From positions 744,139-808,138 of the forward strand of contig NZ_JAASRM010000001.1 of assembly GCF_011761565.1 (NCBI RefSeq): DNA of 64,000 nucleotides, in the 5' to 3' direction. The translations under genes and the position numbers were made by a program. Below, piece after piece: positions 9,342 through 18,965 of the stretch; the first letter of the stretch is position 1; each line of letters begins with the position of its first letter. The notes under the pieces are model-generated. The model had not been told where the DNA came from. It made no database searches and worked only from the letters and a program-made list of their open reading frames with translations. Origin of the DNA: Rhizomicrobium palustre (lineage in GTDB: Bacteria; Pseudomonadota; Alphaproteobacteria; Micropepsales; Micropepsaceae).

Positions 9342-9797
9342 CGGCACAAATCATCGCAAATGTCAGGGTGCCTTTGCATCGCACGGCCAGCAAGACTTTC
9401 GTGGATGCCGTGATGAACGAGCGCCATCACAAAGGCAAGACCGTAAGTGCTGCTGCGGCCCCACCACGCCGCAAACTTCATCGCGCCGTCAAAATCTCCC
9501 AGAAAAGCTGAACCAGGAGGAGAATCCCGCCCCATTCCGGCACAAACATTCCCGTATTTGGGGTGTGTTCAGGTCCCTTTGGCAGGGGGAGCTTGCCGCG
9601 AAATTGGGCGCCGATTGCTCACATTCTCGTCACACCCCTGTGGCGTAAGGACAACGACCTGCCAAATCCATCCGCAGGGCTGGTTTTTGGGCAGTTTTCT
9701 TACGCCTTTTATATTGCCAGGGGTAGGTCCGTTTCCGTCATGTAGGCATCACGCACGTGGCAAGCGTGCGCGTGAGAACAATTTCGAGGGCGATGAC
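9342..9797. other. 456-bp non-coding region between histidine phosphatase and porin
   Basis: No convincing coding frame on either strand. It must hold promoters for the divergent phosphatase and porin genes, but I could not assign clear -35/-10 boxes. Near the porin start it contains a GC-rich hairpin (listed separately). Confidence 0.5.
9750..9774 (+). promoter_or_regulatory. 5' leader hairpin before the TorF-type porin
   Basis: CACGCACG (9750-9757), a 7-nt loop, and CGTGCG/CGTG (9765-9774) form a GC-rich stem with a small bulge, ending about 24 nt before the ATG and just ahead of the GAGGGCGATG ribosome binding region. It could affect translation or mRNA stability. I have no family match. 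Confidence 0.35.
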
Positions 9798-10550
9798 ATG
9801 AAATCTTTTGGCCTGAAAGCTTCCTTTGCCGCTATGGCCTTGGCCGCTGCTGCGACGCCGGCACTGGCTGCCGATGCGGTCGATTACGGCAAACTCTCGG
9901 CCTATGTCGCGGTGGAAAGCGATTATCGCTATCGCGGCATCAGCCAGAACAGCAAGGAAGTCACCCCGGAAGCTTCGGTCAACTGGACCGGCCCCTATGG
10001 CTTCTATGCTGGCACTTGGCTGGCCAAAACAAATTGGGGCGGCAACAACCCTTCTTATGAATTGGACCTCTTCGGCGGCAAGCATTTCGATCTCGGCGGC
10101 ACGGATCTGAACGTCGAGGCCTATTACTATTCCTATCCCGACTACAATGCCGGCACCGGCCCCAAAGCCTCCTATTTCGAAATGCAGGGCTATCTCTCGC
10201 ACACCTTCGATAAGCTGACGCTGACGGCCACCGGCGCCTATTCGCCGACCTGGAGCCTTAATGGCGGCACCGGCTGGTATGGCGCGGGCACGGCGGCTTA
10301 TGCGCTTACCGATTGGCTCTCGATCAGCGGCACGGTCGGCCATCAGTGGGTGGAAAAGGCCCCGACCGACTATACCCATTACGATTTCGGCGCGACCTTC
10401 ACCTATAAGTCCTGGACGCTCGACGTGCGCTATGTCGGCAACGACATCAAGTCTGCCGACTGCACAGCCTTCTGGATGGCCACGAAGAATGCCTGCGATG
10501 ACACGGTCAAGGCGAACCTGACCTACAACATCTCCGACCTGTTCGGCTGA
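9798..10550 (+). CDS. TorF-family putative porin (TIGR02001)
   Basis: Outer-membrane beta-barrel protein of 250 aa. A clear signal peptide (MKSFGLKASFAAMALAAAA ending TPALA) precedes the mature ADAVDYGKLS. The conserved family block SDYRYRGISQ is followed by alternating amphipathic strands rich in Tyr and Trp (GGKHFDLGGTDLNVEAYYY, GATFTYKSWTLDVRYVGN). Two cysteines near the C-terminus (SADC, NACD) could form a disulfide. The start at 9798 fits both the signal peptide and the GAGGGCG site, and a longer in-frame extension upstream is not needed. The family is thought to form channels but the solute is unknown. A strong terminator follows. Confidence 0.85.
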   Translation: MKSFGLKASFAAMALAAAATPALAADAVDYGKLSAYVAVESDYRYRGISQNSKEVTPEASVNWTGPYGFYAGTWLAKTNWGGNNPSYELDLFGGKHFDLGGTDLNVEAYYYSYPDYNAGTGPKASYFEMQGYLSHTFDKLTLTATGAYSPTWSLNGGTGWYGAGTAAYALTDWLSISGTVGHQWVEKAPTDYTHYDFGATFTYKSWTLDVRYVGNDIKSADCTAFWMATKNACDDTVKANLTYNISDLFG

Positions 10551-10572
10551 TAGTCTTACCTCTGCGAATACG

Positions 10573-10607
10573 AAAAGCCCCGGTGGGTTCTCCCTCCGGG
10601 GCTTTTT
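10573..10607. terminator. Bidirectional rho-independent terminator
   Basis: AAAAGCCCCGG (10573-10583) pairs perfectly with CCGGGGCTTTT (10596-10606) across a 12-nt loop, and is flanked by A and T runs on either side. It serves the porin on the plus strand and the convergent glycosyltransferase on the minus strand. Confidence 0.9.
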
Positions 10608-10612
10608 GCTGT

Positions 10613-12121
10613 CTACTCGTAGTGTTTAAGGCGTGGCCAGATTTTCTGCAGATCATGCTTGAAGCCGCGCTCGATCCAGATCGGCTGGTTGGTTTCATAG
10701 GGCATCGCGTAAGGATCATCGAGAAAGCCCGCCTGTTCGACGGAGGCAAAATCGCGCAAATGCTCTTCGCGCGTGCCGCCAATCTCGATCACCACCGGCG
10801 CACTATCGGGGCCCGGACCCCAGAGCCAGTAATTGTTGTGCCCGCTGCGGGCGGGCGGAAGGCCTTTCGCCAAAACATCCACGGCGGCAGCTTCACCATA
10901 ATTATCGCCATAGAAAATCGCATGTTTGCGCTCTTCGGGCGTGAGCCTTGCGAAGGCCGCCGAGATTTTCGCCGCCATTTCAGGCCAGCCATGCATATCA
11001 GCGAAATGCTGCGGCAGACGGGAGAGTTTCAGATTCTCGCCCGCTGTCGCCTTGGGCGAAATACCGAGCGCATCAGCATAAGCGATGTAGCTTTCCTCGG
11101 GCAGGACGGGCATGGCGAGCGGCGCCAGAAGAATACCGGAAAGTGCCACCAGCCCCGCCACCAGCCCGCGCGCCCAAACTGGTTTCAGCAGCTCTTCCCA
11201 GAACAGCGCCCCGCCCGCGAAGAGGATGGGATAGATGGGCATCATGTAGCCAGCCTTGCCATGCTGGGTGATGAAGAACACGGCCAGCACTAGATAAGCC
11301 ACGGGAAAAGCGCGCCAAGACTCATGCCTTGCCATGCGCCACAGACCCGCGATCCAAACCAGCGCGAGCAGCGGGCCGATAATAAGAAGCTGCTGGCCAA
11401 AAAAGGCGGCAGACGAGAGAACGCGGTTTTTGCCATGCACGCCTGCGGAGCCAAGCTCCAGGAATGGCCAATGATGGTTTGCCTGCCAGAGGATGTTCGG
11501 CAGCACAAGCAACAAAGCCAGCGCGGCCGCGAGATAGATATAGGGCTTGGCGAAAGACTTGCGCAGCGGCGTCAGGAGAAGGCCGGGTATCAGGCCGACG
11601 ATGAAAAAGATAATGGCGTACTTGCTCCAAAGGCTGAACGCGGCGATCAGCGCGATCGCGAGCCACCAGCGCTGGTCCTTCGTCTGATCCAGGCGCACGA
11701 GCGCATAACCGAGGCCAAGCCAGGTGATGGGCTGGAATAGATCGGTGGTGAGGAAGACGCCTTGTGCCAGCAAAGACGGACAGCAAAGCGCACAAAGCCC
11801 GGCAAGCGACTGGGCAAATCTTCCGCCGCCAAGAACACGGGCAAAATCGGCAGTGAGCGCCACCGTAGCGGCGAGCACCAGCGCAGGTAAAAAGCGAAAA
11901 CCCGTCAGCCAATCGCCAGAAAACGCATAGGACCAAGCCGCGATCAGCGGCACCAGCGGGGGCTGATCGACATAGCCCCAATCTAGCCGCCGACCACAGA
12001 CGATGAAATAAAGCTCGTCACGGAAAATGCCATAGCCGCCATTGACGAGAAGATGGATGGCGAAAGTGACAAGCGCCAGGACAAACCAAGGTGCTGTCAG
12101 GCTTTGTTTGCGCAAGATCAT
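10613..12121 (-). CDS. GT39-like membrane glycosyltransferase
   Basis: Polytopic inner-membrane protein of 502 aa in the PMT/ArnT-like family, whose members transfer sugars from polyprenyl-phosphate donors to lipid A, proteins or other acceptors on the periplasmic side. The first periplasmic loop carries the expected catalytic acidic motif in FRDELYFIVCGRRLDWGYVD, followed by QPPLVPL. About 10-12 hydrophobic segments span residues 10-340, and a soluble C-terminal domain of about 150 residues follows. The acceptor is unknown. It is transcribed away from the sensor-kinase operon after a 66-bp gap with a stem-loop. Confidence 0.82.
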   Translation of the reverse strand: MILRKQSLTAPWFVLALVTFAIHLLVNGGYGIFRDELYFIVCGRRLDWGYVDQPPLVPLIAAWSYAFSGDWLTGFRFLPALVLAATVALTADFARVLGGGRFAQSLAGLCALCCPSLLAQGVFLTTDLFQPITWLGLGYALVRLDQTKDQRWWLAIALIAAFSLWSKYAIIFFIVGLIPGLLLTPLRKSFAKPYIYLAAALALLLVLPNILWQANHHWPFLELGSAGVHGKNRVLSSAAFFGQQLLIIGPLLALVWIAGLWRMARHESWRAFPVAYLVLAVFFITQHGKAGYMMPIYPILFAGGALFWEELLKPVWARGLVAGLVALSGILLAPLAMPVLPEESYIAYADALGISPKATAGENLKLSRLPQHFADMHGWPEMAAKISAAFARLTPEERKHAIFYGDNYGEAAAVDVLAKGLPPARSGHNNYWLWGPGPDSAPVVIEIGGTREEHLRDFASVEQAGFLDDPYAMPYETNQPIWIERGFKHDLQKIWPRLKHYE

Positions 12122-12144
12122 GACCGGCCCCCGATGGTGATGTT

Positions 12145-12168
12145 GCGCAGTTAACAGCTAAACTGCGC
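12145..12168. promoter_or_regulatory. Perfect inverted repeat GCGCAGTT-N8-AACTGCGC
   Basis: The 8-bp arms at 12145-12152 and 12161-12168 are exact inverted copies. The element lies between the end of the sensor-kinase gene (12188) and the start of the GT39-like gene (12121), both on the minus strand. With no T run it is a poor intrinsic terminator and could instead be an operator for the glycosyltransferase gene. Confidence 0.4.
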
Positions 12169-12187
12169 GCTGGGCCAGAAGCACGCC

Positions 12188-14797
12188 CTAAACGGCCCGG
12201 GTGATCCAATCCCTCAGGGCGGCTTCGGTATTGCGGGCGATGTCTGTCAGCGCGGCGGACAGGGTTTGTGCGGCCGCGCCATCCCCGGCTTTCGCCGCTT
12301 TTTCCAAACGGCGGGCGGCGGCACTCATTTCGCGCGCGCCAAAAGTGCCTGCCATGCTGATCAGCGCATGGGCGCAGCGCGAGACGGTTTCAAGATCACC
12401 AGCCCCCATCGCGGTATCGATCTGGGCCAAGCGCTCCGCGGCATCGGACAGAAACACGCTGACGAACTCTACCGTCTTTTCAAGTTCGACGGCCTCATTG
12501 AGGTCTTCTAGATTGGCTTCATCGAGCAAGGGCTCGCCGTCTTGGGCCGAAACCTCTTCCGGCAGCAGCGCGCCATAACCTTCAAGCTTCTTGAGCAGCG
12601 CCTTGGGCTGAATGGGCTTGGCGATGTAGTCATCCATGCCGGCGGCAAGATATTCCTCGCGCGCCCCTTCCATGGCGTTGGCGGTCATGGCGATCACCGG
12701 CACCTCGGACAAGGGCGGCGGCAAGGCGCGGATCTGGCGCACCGCTTCAATGCCATCGAGTTCAGGCATCTGCACATCCATCAGCACCGCGTCGTAGTGA
12801 TTGCGGCGTACGGCCTCCACCGCTTTCCTTCCGTTCTCGACGATATCAACCCGATGCCCGGCGCGGGCGAGAATAGCCTGGGCGACGTCCTGATTGACGC
12901 GATTATCCTCGGCGAGAAGGATGTAGAGCCCTTCCTCACGCGGGTCATGCGATGGCGCCCGGCGGGCCGCAGGAGATTTGGGAGCGGGGGCGGCGGGAGC
13001 CAAGAGCGCCCGCAAGACACGACCGAGTTCCTCGCCCGAAAACGGCTTTTCCAAAACCGCATCGAGCGCCTCTGGCATCTCTACCGTATCGCGGCCAGAC
13101 GCGGTGAGAAGAATGATCCGCGCCTCTGTGCCTGCGGCACGCATGCGCGCCGCCAAACGATCGCCCGTCAAATCCGGCATGCGATGATCGAGCAGCGCAA
13201 AGGCGAAACCCCGCCCCGCTTTGCGCGCCACCTCAATCGCCGACAAGGCGGCGAGCGCATCCGGCGCGGTGGTGACGGAAAGACCAAAAGCCTGGAGCTG
13301 GCGTGCCAGACAGGCGGCCATCAAAGGCACCTCATCGACCACCAGCGCAGAAAGCCCTTCGGGAAGCGACGCCGCGGCAGGCGCCGGAGCGCAGCGCTGC
13401 AGCGGCAGCTCGAACCAGAACACCGAGCCTTCGCCTGGCGCGCTCTTCACCCCGAGTGCGCCTCCCATCAACTCCACAAGCTGTTTGCAGATGGCAAGGC
13501 CAAGCCCCGTGCCGCCGTAACGGCGGGTAACGGAGCTGTCGATCTGGCTGAACTTCTGGAACAGGCGCTGGCGGCGATCCTCGGCGATGCCGATGCCGGT
13601 GTCGATCACCGAAAAGCGCAAGCCCATCTGACAAGGCGTGATGTCGAGCACCACCGCCCCCTTCTCTGTGAACTTCACCGCATTGCCGATGAGGTTGAGC
13701 AGAATCTGGCGCAGCCTTGTGGGATCGCCCTCGAACAGGCCTTCGGCGTCCGGCATCAGGAAGACACCCATATCGATGCCTTTCTGCCGCGCCTTGGGCA
13801 GGAGCAACTGCGCCGCCTTGCCCGCAACATCACTGAGATTGAAGACGATGTTCTCGAGCTCGAAGCGGCCGGATTCGAGTTTAGAGATATCGAGAATGTC
13901 GTTGACGATGGCGATCAGCGCATCGCCGGATTCACACATGGTTTCGGCATAGCGCCGCTGCTCGTCATCAAGCTTGGTTTCCAGCAGCAGGCCCGCCATG
14001 CCGACAATCCCGTTCATCGGCGTGCGAATTTCGTGACTCATATTGGCGAGGAACTCGCTCTTGGTGCGGTTGGCCGCCTCGGCGGCATCACGCGCGGCGG
14101 CGAGTTCCTGCGCTTGTTGGGCAAGCTCGCGCGCCTGATTGGCAAGGCGGAGCTCGGAGGCGCGCAAGCGCTGCTCTGCCTCGTGGCGGCGCGTTTCATG
14201 CAAGATCAGGGTGCCCAGGATGGTGATGCCAAGAATATGCGCAATGAGCGTGGGTGCGAGCGAGCTCAAGGCTGGCGCGGGGCCTTGAAAATGATACTGC
14301 ACCGAAAGCTCGAGCGCGGCGGAGAGCATGCCCAGGATCGGCAAATGCCAATAGGCGGTATCGTCGCGCTTTGAGACGCGGTTCAGCACCAGCCGCAGGA
14401 TCGTGCCAGCGGCAGCGGCAGCAAAAAGGCCAGAAACCGCGAAACCATCGAGACCGGCGCCTTGAAAGAGGGGCATAAGCTCGACCAGCATGGCAATCGC
14501 GGTAGCCAGCAGCGCCGCAAAGGGGCCCGCCAGAAGACCGGCGAGCGCGATCAAAATCGTCTGGCTGCCGGTGGGCGCTCCGCCCGAAAGATGGATCGGC
14601 AAGACCAGCGCGATCGCAGTAGCGATGCCGAAAAGAATGCCGGTGGCCGCGCCTTGAGGAACAGGCGTGCGGGCGCGCAACATCGCCATTACGATATTGA
14701 GCGGACCATAAGCGATCACCGCCGCGGCGAAGATAGCAAGGTTGAGGAGGGCCTCTACCAGCGTGATCTGCCAGAAAAGATCGTCCTCACCCATCAT
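12188..14797 (-). CDS. Hybrid sensor histidine kinase (5TM sensor, HisKA, HATPase, REC, REC, Hpt)
   Basis: An 869-aa membrane phosphorelay protein. Residues 1-200 hold several transmembrane helices with the pattern [20 protein letters not shown], resembling the LytS/YhcK-type 5TM sensor. A Gln/Ala-rich coiled coil (about 205-240) leads into HisKA with the phospho-histidine in [13 protein letters not shown] (about 254). The ATPase domain has [19 protein letters not shown] and [20 protein letters not shown] first receiver (about 490-605) keeps the aspartate in LLDHRMPD, a second (about 635-750) has LAEDNRVN and [11 protein letters not shown], and an Hpt domain ends the protein with its histidine in [14 protein letters not shown]. 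It starts 2 bp after the TonB receptor and is the last gene of that operon. The final output regulator is not visible here. Confidence 0.9.
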   Translation of the reverse strand: MMGEDDLFWQITLVEALLNLAIFAAAVIAYGPLNIVMAMLRARTPVPQGAATGILFGIATAIALVLPIHLSGGAPTGSQTILIALAGLLAGPFAALLATAIAMLVELMPLFQGAGLDGFAVSGLFAAAAAGTILRLVLNRVSKRDDTAYWHLPILGMLSAALELSVQYHFQGPAPALSSLAPTLIAHILGITILGTLILHETRRHEAEQRLRASELRLANQARELAQQAQELAAARDAAEAANRTKSEFLANMSHEIRTPMNGIVGMAGLLLETKLDDEQRRYAETMCESGDALIAIVNDILDISKLESGRFELENIVFNLSDVAGKAAQLLLPKARQKGIDMGVFLMPDAEGLFEGDPTRLRQILLNLIGNAVKFTEKGAVVLDITPCQMGLRFSVIDTGIGIAEDRRQRLFQKFSQIDSSVTRRYGGTGLGLAICKQLVELMGGALGVKSAPGEGSVFWFELPLQRCAPAPAAASLPEGLSALVVDEVPLMAACLARQLQAFGLSVTTAPDALAALSAIEVARKAGRGFAFALLDHRMPDLTGDRLAARMRAAGTEARIILLTASGRDTVEMPEALDAVLEKPFSGEELGRVLRALLAPAAPAPKSPAARRAPSHDPREEGLYILLAEDNRVNQDVAQAILARAGHRVDIVENGRKAVEAVRRNHYDAVLMDVQMPELDGIEAVRQIRALPPPLSEVPVIAMTANAMEGAREEYLAAGMDDYIAKPIQPKALLKKLEGYGALLPEEVSAQDGEPLLDEANLEDLNEAVELEKTVEFVSVFLSDAAERLAQIDTAMGAGDLETVSRCAHALISMAGTFGAREMSAAARRLEKAAKAGDGAAAQTLSAALTDIARNTEAALRDWITRAV

Positions 14798-14799
14798 GC

Positions 14800-16779
14800 T
14801 CAGCCTTGCAAAGACAGCGTGAGGAAGAACTGCCGCTCGACATTCGGGCCGGAGGTCTGCTGCTGCACATCATCGAACAGGTTCTGGCCTGACAGCGCCA
14901 GAGAGATGTGATCGGTCAAACGATAGGCGATCCGTGCATCCAGTGCGGTAAAGGCGCCCACCGGCACCAACACACGCTTGGTTCCGACTCTGCGCATCCC
15001 GCCCGACTGCGACTGGAAATTCATGTAGAGATCGGTACTGATCCGCTCGAAATCCCATCCCAAACCGGCCTTCAGGACATGCTGTGGCGTGGTGTTCTGA
15101 TAGCTGACGACATCGGTGCGGCCGAGCGTACGCACATATCTGTCTTTGATGGTTTCGAAGCGATAGCTGACTTGCCAGCGCCAGGCTTCATTGAGCCTCC
15201 CATTCAATTCCATCTCCAAGCCATCGGCATGGGAGGAGCCTATATTGGCTGGTGCCGTGCCTGTGCCGGGCGCATCGAAAGTGCCGCTGCCGATCGACAG
15301 CACATCATACGTATCCTGATGGAAGATCGCCGTCTGAAGCCGCGCATCCAGCATCTCGAAACGGTGGTTCCACAAAATCTCAAAATTATTGACGGTAGAT
15401 GGCACCAAACCCAAGGGCGGCTTGCCGACCCCGCCAGGCCCCTTACCTACCGCCGCATCCCAGACCTGCACGAGATTGGGAAGCTGCACGCCGCGCGCCG
15501 CCAGAAACCGCACGGTATCAGCATTGTCCACGTTCCATACCAGGCCGGTATTGAAATTCCATTCGTTGACATGCAGCGAGGGGCCCACCCGGCTCGGCGC
15601 CGTTTTGGCGAGAACGTTATCATAGGCAATGCTGTCGAAGCGCAGCGCAACTGTGGACGAAAGATTCGAGAGAATCTGCCAATTCCACATCGCCGACGCC
15701 GAGCCCGCATCGAACGCAATCCAGCCTTCGCCGCGATCACGAGTGCGGATCTCGTTATGGCGATATTCACCAGCGAGACGAATGGTGTGATCGGCGGCCA
15801 GCGAGAATAGATCCTCGATCTGGAAAACCGAGACGGTGTTGGAGAGCTTCGGCGAAATATTCACCGGCCCCACAGCCCGCGACCAGTCGAACCAATTGGT
15901 ATAAGCGGTAGCCTTGAAAAGACCGAGCGATGTGTCAGCGCTGATCCGCCCCAGAAGCGATGCGGTGGAATATTGACTGGTCTGAAGACTGTACCCGCCC
16001 GAGACCTCCGTCTGCTTGGCATCGCTATGGCTGGCGTTGATTTCGAGTTCGATATCCCGCGGCAGCGCGAATACCGCATCGCCGTTGAAGGCGGTGCGCT
16101 CGTTACTTCGATTGGGCGAGCCATCCACCGGCAAAGGGTTGGCCGTGCCAAAAGGCTTGTCGCTGCGATGGCCCGCGGAAAGGCGCAGATAGCTCTGATC
16201 ACCAATCGCAAAGCTTGTGGCAATAGAGCCTTCCCGCAGGCTTTGGCTGCCATAGCGGCCGACGAGTGAATAGTATTTTCCGTAGCGCGGATTTTTGGTG
16301 ATGATGTTGATTACCCCCGAGACGGCATTGAAACCGAAAAGTGCCGCATTAGGGCCTTTGACGATCTCGATCTGGGAAATCGTGCTGAGTTCGACGGGCA
16401 GCGCGCTCCACGGCGTGAAGCCGAAAGAATCGGCATAGACCTGCCGCCCATCGACCAGAACCAGTGTCCGCGCAGAATAGGCCTGATTATACCCGCGACC
16501 GGATACGTCGTAATCGTCATTCGCCCATTGCAGCACATCCACCCCGCCGACATGGCGCAGCACCCCCGGAATATCGCGCGCACCCGAGCGGCGAATTTCA
16601 TCTGCGGTAACGATCACCATATTGGCTGGCACATCGGTGGCACGTTGTGGTGAGCCCGTGGCGCTGGCGGTGCCCGGTTCCCCGAAAAGCTGCGCGATGG
16701 CGCCGTAATCCATCGACTGGGCCTGCGCGGCGCCAGCAAGGAGCAAAGTCATCAAAGGCAGCGTCAGCTTTTTCATCAT
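14800..16779 (-). CDS. TonB-dependent outer-membrane receptor
   Basis: A 659-aa receptor with a signal peptide ([20 protein letters not shown]), a plug domain ([49 protein letters not shown]) and a 22-strand-type barrel to the end. It is of moderate length and resembles the vitamin B12/colicin-receptor class more than the long carbohydrate receptors. The C-terminus ends in FFLTLSLQG rather than the usual terminal aromatic residue. The start codon overlaps the end of the YfiR-like gene by 4 bp, and the sensor kinase follows after 2 bp, so receptor, periplasmic protein and kinase are translationally linked. The transported or sensed ligand is unknown. Confidence 0.9.
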   Translation of the reverse strand: MMKKLTLPLMTLLLAGAAQAQSMDYGAIAQLFGEPGTASATGSPQRATDVPANMVIVTADEIRRSGARDIPGVLRHVGGVDVLQWANDDYDVSGRGYNQAYSARTLVLVDGRQVYADSFGFTPWSALPVELSTISQIEIVKGPNAALFGFNAVSGVINIITKNPRYGKYYSLVGRYGSQSLREGSIATSFAIGDQSYLRLSAGHRSDKPFGTANPLPVDGSPNRSNERTAFNGDAVFALPRDIELEINASHSDAKQTEVSGGYSLQTSQYSTASLLGRISADTSLGLFKATAYTNWFDWSRAVGPVNISPKLSNTVSVFQIEDLFSLAADHTIRLAGEYRHNEIRTRDRGEGWIAFDAGSASAMWNWQILSNLSSTVALRFDSIAYDNVLAKTAPSRVGPSLHVNEWNFNTGLVWNVDNADTVRFLAARGVQLPNLVQVWDAAVGKGPGGVGKPPLGLVPSTVNNFEILWNHRFEMLDARLQTAIFHQDTYDVLSIGSGTFDAPGTGTAPANIGSSHADGLEMELNGRLNEAWRWQVSYRFETIKDRYVRTLGRTDVVSYQNTTPQHVLKAGLGWDFERISTDLYMNFQSQSGGMRRVGTKRVLVPVGAFTALDARIAYRLTDHISLALSGQNLFDDVQQQTSGPNVERQFFLTLSLQG

Positions 16780-17357
16780 CTGCGCTTCACCATCATCGTA
16801 AACACGGTGGAGAACCTCGCTCCCGCGGCCTGCGCCAGCGCAGTATCGAGAACGATGGTCATTGTCGGTCGGGTCTGCACATAGAGTACGCAGGCACTCA
16901 TCTCGAGACAGGCCGGGTCCGGCGAAATCGAAACCACGCCCTGACGCTTGACGGCGTCTGAGATTACCTTGCCGCTGTCGTAAGGAAGTGGCAGCAGGTA
17001 TAGCGCGTCGACATGCTGAGACGATTGCGCCGCTTCTTGCACACTTAAGACGCTCACTTGCACGCTGGCGGAGCCCGGCCCGGAAAGCTTGCCCAGCATC
17101 GCCGCCACCCGCTGGGCTTGCGACTTCGCTTCAGGATCGTTGGACGAATACACCACGCCCAATTGAATGGCGGAGCGCTTCTCCAGCGCCGTCAAAAATC
17201 CGAGCGAGCGCAAGGCGGCCTGCAGATCGGCTTGGCTTACCTCGCCTGAAAAGGCAGACGCCGCCGCGATGGGCTCAACCATGAGCGCGAGCGCCAGTAC
17301 AGCCGCGCAAACCCGCGCGACCGCTCCCTTCGCCCCTCTGTGCTCATTGACCCGCAC
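16776..17357 (-). CDS. YfiR/DUF4154-like periplasmic protein
   Basis: A small exported protein heading the operon with the TonB receptor and sensor kinase. A signal-type segment (VCAAVLALALMVEPIAAASA) is followed by an alpha/beta domain. The C-terminal half, with ACVLYVQTRPTMTIVLDTAL and ending [14 protein letters not shown], follows the YfiR pattern, in which the end reads like an inner strand, AAA-x-GLKISS-x-LL. YfiR-family proteins are periplasmic partners that control a membrane signalling protein. The match is by eye and divergent. I chose the GTG at 17357, but a TTG at 17402 would extend it to 208 aa. The final ATGA overlaps the receptor start. Confidence 0.5.
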   Translation of the reverse strand: MRVNEHRGAKGAVARVCAAVLALALMVEPIAAASAFSGEVSQADLQAALRSLGFLTALEKRSAIQLGVVYSSNDPEAKSQAQRVAAMLGKLSGPGSASVQVSVLSVQEAAQSSQHVDALYLLPLPYDSGKVISDAVKRQGVVSISPDPACLEMSACVLYVQTRPTMTIVLDTALAQAAGARFSTVFTMMVKRR

Positions 17358-17525
17358 GCGTATCGCTTTCGCCCCGGCTTGATCCAGCCGTGCCGCACCC
17401 AAAGCAGCCTAGCGGCAAGCTTCCCTGCCCACCCTAAAGCCGCAAGCCCGGATGGGACAGATTTTGACATCTGTGAGTGCTTTATTGACGTGGATCGGGC
17501 CAAAGCGCAAAGGCGGGCAAGCAGA

Positions 17526-17557
17526 AACCCCGACCGCTTTCGCGGCCGAGGGGTTCT
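17526..17557 (-). terminator. Terminator-like hairpin downstream of tRNA-Pro
   Basis: AACCCC (17526-17531) pairs with GGGGTT (17550-17555) and CCGC with GCGG inside, closing a GAAA tetraloop on the minus strand. A short TTTCT follows on that strand. It lies about 25 nt past the tRNA 3' end. Confidence 0.5.
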
Positions 17558-17580
17558 GAACCAGTGCTTCTGAAGAAAAA

Positions 17581-17657
17581 TGGTCGGAGAGAGAGGATTC
17601 GAACCTCCGGCCCCCACGTCCCGAACGTGGTGCTCTACCAGGCTGAGCTACTCTCCG
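17581..17657 (-). tRNA. tRNA-Pro (anticodon CGG)
   Basis: Full cloverleaf of 77 nt with encoded CCA. The acceptor stem is CGGAGAG/CTCTCCG with the C1-G72 pair typical of bacterial tRNA-Pro. The anticodon stem CCACG/CGTGG encloses TTCGGGA, reading CGG. The T arm contains GGTTCGAATCC. Confidence 0.95.
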
Positions 17658-17781
17658 GCCGATGCCCTTCGGCACGTAGCGCCGCGGCAAGGGGGCGGGT
17701 TATAGCGGGGGAGTCTCAGGGCTGCAAGCGCCTGATTTCCTACAAATTCGCGCACCCTGGGGATGTTTTCGCCAAATGCGC

Positions 17782-17812
17782 AAAAAAGGGGCCGCATGGG
17801 AGGCTGCCCCTT
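17782..17812 (-). terminator. Rho-independent terminator of the SDR gene
   Basis: AAGGGGC (17786-17792) pairs with GCCCCTT (17806-17812). On the minus strand the stem is followed by six T residues (17782-17787), about 55 bp after the SDR stop codon. Confidence 0.65.
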
Positions 17813-17864
17813 CCTTTTCAAGCGCGAAAGCCCCGTTATCGCGGGACTATCGCGGCAAAGCGGC

Positions 17865-18818
17865 TCAGAACGCCTCGCCCACCATGGCCTCGCTCAAGGC
17901 CCAAAGGGCTTTGGCGTGTTCGCCATCGAGGGCATAAGGGCGTACGCCAGAGCGAATGCCGGGCGAGTTCTCGAAATGCGCGACGTGGCAATCCTCGCAA
18001 TATTTGCCGCCGACGAGATCTGCGGGCGCCTTCACCCCGGCCCAAACCGAGGTCGCGGCGCCTTGCGGGATAGTTTTGAGCACGAAAGGCGGCTCGTCCG
18101 GCGCGCGGCTGGCATTCAGCTCCTGAATCAGCGATTCTAGACGGCCCGGCGGCATATGGCGCGACAGCTCGGTCATGATGCCGCCCGGATGCACGGCGGC
18201 GGCACGGATGCCCTTATCCTTATGGCGGCGGTCGAACTCCACCGCGAAAAGGGCATTGGCGGTCTTGGAGCGGCCATAAGCGCCGAACTCGGTATATTCG
18301 CTGTGCTCGAAATTGGGGTCTTCGAGATTCACATCCGAATAGCGATGCCCCGCCGAAGACAGGTTGATCAGCCGCGATCCCGGATTGAACAAGGCGGCGA
18401 TGCGGTTGACGAAGACGAAATGGCCCAGATGGTTGGTGCCGAATTGGGTTTCAAAACCATCCTCCGTGAAGCTTTTCGGGCAGGCCATGACGCCCGCATT
18501 GGCGATGACGAGATCGAATTTCTCACCGCGGGCGACCAGCGCATCTGCCGCCGCGCGCACGCTTTTCAAGGAGGCAAGGTCCATCTGGACCACCTCATAG
18601 CTGCCGTTCTTTTCGGCCCTGATAGGGGCGGCTGCCCGCTCTGCTTTCTCGAGATCGCGCGCCGTGCCGACAACATGAGCGCCATGGGCCTTCAAGGTGC
18701 GGGCAGTTTCCACGCCCAACCCGGCCGAGGTGCCGGTGACAAGCACGCGCTTGGCCGTAAGATCGATCCCGGAAAGGACCTCGTCGGTGGTCGATGTGGC
18801 GCCGAATTGCTGTTCCAT
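17865..18818 (-). CDS. SDR family NAD(P)-dependent oxidoreductase
   Basis: A 317-aa short-chain dehydrogenase of the retinol-dehydrogenase/WW-oxidoreductase-like type. The cofactor site is VTGTSAGLGVETARTL, the structural motif is VIANAGVMACP, and the segment QFGTNHLGHFVFVNRI is typical. The catalytic serine is in INLSSAGH and the YxxxK pair is in YGRSKTAN. The start at 18818 follows a GGGAGAA ribosome binding site. It is transcribed divergently from an AraC-type regulator 147 bp away, and such pairs usually mean that the regulator controls the oxidoreductase. The substrate is unknown. Confidence 0.87.
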   Translation of the reverse strand: MEQQFGATSTTDEVLSGIDLTAKRVLVTGTSAGLGVETARTLKAHGAHVVGTARDLEKAERAAAPIRAEKNGSYEVVQMDLASLKSVRAAADALVARGEKFDLVIANAGVMACPKSFTEDGFETQFGTNHLGHFVFVNRIAALFNPGSRLINLSSAGHRYSDVNLEDPNFEHSEYTEFGAYGRSKTANALFAVEFDRRHKDKGIRAAAVHPGGIMTELSRHMPPGRLESLIQELNASRAPDEPPFVLKTIPQGAATSVWAGVKAPADLVGGKYCEDCHVAHFENSPGIRSGVRPYALDGEHAKALWALSEAMVGEAF

Positions 18819-18965
18819 ACTCTTCTCCCAAAGTTCCGCCGGTCTCTCCGGCCGCATAGGGAAAATGGGTCGGAACAGGGCAAAACCGGCGCCTGATCGC
18901 CTCGAATTCTTGCCTAATCCTCTCACGGGCTTGCACGAGGGGGTGGCGAGGCCAATCTTAGGGGC

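Noticed and set aside
12542..14374. A 610-residue open frame on the plus strand
   Set aside because: It lies wholly antisense to the sensor kinase, whose domains are unambiguous. Long antisense frames are expected at this GC content, and the translated sequence has no recognisable motifs.
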